Of a DNA stretch of 6,543 bases, positions 6,060-6,543 are shown one piece after another. Below the pieces are notes generated by a model that was not told the DNA's origin, did not search any database, and was given only the letters and a program-made list of their open reading frames with translations. This DNA is from Elusimicrobiota bacterium. Its GTDB lineage: Bacteria; Elusimicrobiota; Elusimicrobia; Elusimicrobiales; Elusimicrobiaceae. The DNA lies in assembly GCA_031258375.1 (NCBI GenBank), contig JAIRMX010000112.1:1-6543 (forward strand), written 5' to 3'. Made by a program: the position numbers and the translations under genes. Numbering within the stretch: position 1 is the stretch's first letter; each line of letters begins with the position of its first letter.

Positions 6060-6362
6060 TTATTTTTTTGCTTCGGCTTTTTCTAGTATTTCAGATATTT
6101 CTTCATCACCGCAAGATCTAGCCAGCCGTAAAGCACTCCAGTCCCCCCTTACTCCATAGACTAGTATATTCGGGTCGGCTCCGGCTTTAAGCAATATCTC
6201 AACTTCTCCTTTATCGCCTCTCTTTGCAGTCTTCATTAAAGCAGTATTGCCAAACAGATCTTTTTTATTCGGGTCAGCGCCGGCGGTAACGGTTTCGGTT
6301 TGTTTTGCTTGCGTTTCAACTATGCCTTTAGCCAGGCTTGTCAATTCAACAGCGTTTGTTTC
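6060..6362 (-). pseudogene. Ankyrin-repeat protein, 5' part removed by IS insertion
   Basis: The last 100 codons of an ankyrin-repeat protein remain. One good repeat is visible (GADPN, then LFGNTALMKTAKRGD, then VEILLKAGADPN), followed by a looser final repeat (DWSALRLARSCGDEEISEIL) and a Lys-rich end. Such repeats are protein-binding scaffolds; the partner cannot be predicted. The frame is open from the stop at 6060-6062 back through 6362 and then enters the insertion-sequence end, where it meets a stop at 6378-6380. A TTG at 6342-6344 could be read as a start giving 94 residues, but it has no Shine-Dalgarno and lies in the middle of the open frame (ETNAVEL precedes it). I therefore read the gene as interrupted. 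If it were still made, it would need a promoter and start supplied by the IS. The terminator just downstream is intact. Confidence 0.75.
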
Positions 6363-6380
6363 GGTCTTGTTGCATAATTA
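6363..6380 (+). repeat. Putative left terminal inverted repeat of the IS5-family element
   Basis: GGTCTTGTTGCATAATTA agrees in most positions with known IS903-group ends, and the ankyrin frame stops being sensible exactly here. The matching right copy is outside the window, so the boundary is accurate only to a base or two. Confidence 0.65.
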
Positions 6381-6417
6381 GGAGACAAAAGAAAGGTGAG
6401 TAGCGTATACTTTTAGT

Positions 6418-6543
6418 ATGATAAAAAAATAAACACTACTCAAAAGAATAATAGCAAAAGAAGCACTCCTAAGTCCAATAAAACAATAATAAATTGGTCA
6501 GAGTACAACAAAGCTCTGGCAGAACGCGGGAATATCTCTGTTT
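6418..6543 (+). CDS. IS5-family transposase, N-terminus (frame change at A7 tract; runs off right edge)
   Basis: The transposase would cut and join the ends of this insertion sequence. Its frame, open from 6417 to the window edge, contains INWSEYNKALAERGNISV, which matches the N-terminal NW-x-x-YN-x-AL-x-x-RG pattern of IS903-group IS5 transposases, after a Lys/Asn/Ser/Thr-rich leader. This frame has no ATG, GTG or TTG start and is closed upstream by TAG at 6414-6416. The ATG at 6418-6420 is in another frame and ends after four codons (ATG ATA AAA AAA TAA). The codons A-AAA-AAA (6423-6429) form a classic slippery heptamer; a -1 slip there, or one extra A, joins the ATG exactly to the transposase frame. 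A possible promoter is GAGACA (6382-6387) with TATACT (6406-6411), which would start RNA at about the ATG itself. The catalytic DDE domain is beyond the window, so I cannot say whether the copy is active. Confidence 0.65.

Larger units (their letters stand above)
6363..6543 (+). mobile_element. IS5-family (IS903-like) insertion sequence, left end
   Basis: The element starts with GGTCTTGTTGCATAATTA, which closely resembles IS903-group terminal repeats of the GGCTTTGTTG... type. A transposase of the same group begins about 55 bases inside, on the plus strand. It interrupts the ankyrin gene at 6362/6363 and continues past the window edge, so full length, right end and target duplication are not visible. 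If it makes 9-bp duplications like IS903, GTTTGTTTC (6354-6362) should recur beyond the right end. Confidence 0.75.

Overview
The window reads as a chromosomal segment of a Gram-negative, AT-rich bacterium. A housekeeping block on the minus strand is bordered by accessory DNA on both sides. The Gram-negative call rests on a secreted protein that ends in an outer-membrane-type beta-barrel with a C-terminal Phe. The gene style (lysine-rich proteins, GCG/GCC/CCG-rich core genes, several starts without a clear Shine-Dalgarno) loosely recalls Elusimicrobiota/Endomicrobium, but that is an impression and nothing in the window proves it.

Left side (1-1231): the N-terminal 170 residues of a C5-cytosine DNA methyltransferase run off the left edge on the minus strand. 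Facing it on the plus strand is a complete vsr, the very-short-patch mismatch endonuclease that usually accompanies such methyltransferases. Together they form a methylate-and-repair pair. Any restriction enzyme would lie outside the window. Vsr is strikingly AT-rich (my count over 661-1020 is 114 G+C of 360, about 32%, against 91 of 180, about 51%, in recN at 4381-4560), consistent with transfer. Between vsr and the next gene lies an overlooked piece of a decayed transposase, resembling the C-terminus of the IS1595/ISXO2-like family.

Centre (1232-5804, all minus strand, transcribed right to left): recN (DNA double-strand-break repair ATPase), then 23 bp later a 110-residue two-helix membrane protein of unknown function. 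After a strong GC-rich hairpin comes a 420-residue secreted protein with two tandem SH3/Sm-like repeats, a charged linker and a predicted 8-strand barrel. After 97 bp comes a type I glycerate kinase. No shared pathway is evident; recN and the small membrane gene are the only pair close enough to be confidently co-transcribed.

Right side (5805-6543): a 205-bp spacer without a recognisable gene and a perfect 13-bp stem-loop terminator are followed by an ankyrin-repeat gene whose 5' part is cut off at about 6362/6363 by the left end of an IS5-family (IS903-like) insertion sequence. The IS transposase begins in the window and runs off the right edge. Its reading frame joins the only nearby ATG through an A7 tract, either a slippage site or a broken start.

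I found no CRISPR array, tRNA, rRNA or clearly new multigene system. The most unusual items are the IS start, the decayed transposase and the architecture of the secreted barrel protein.
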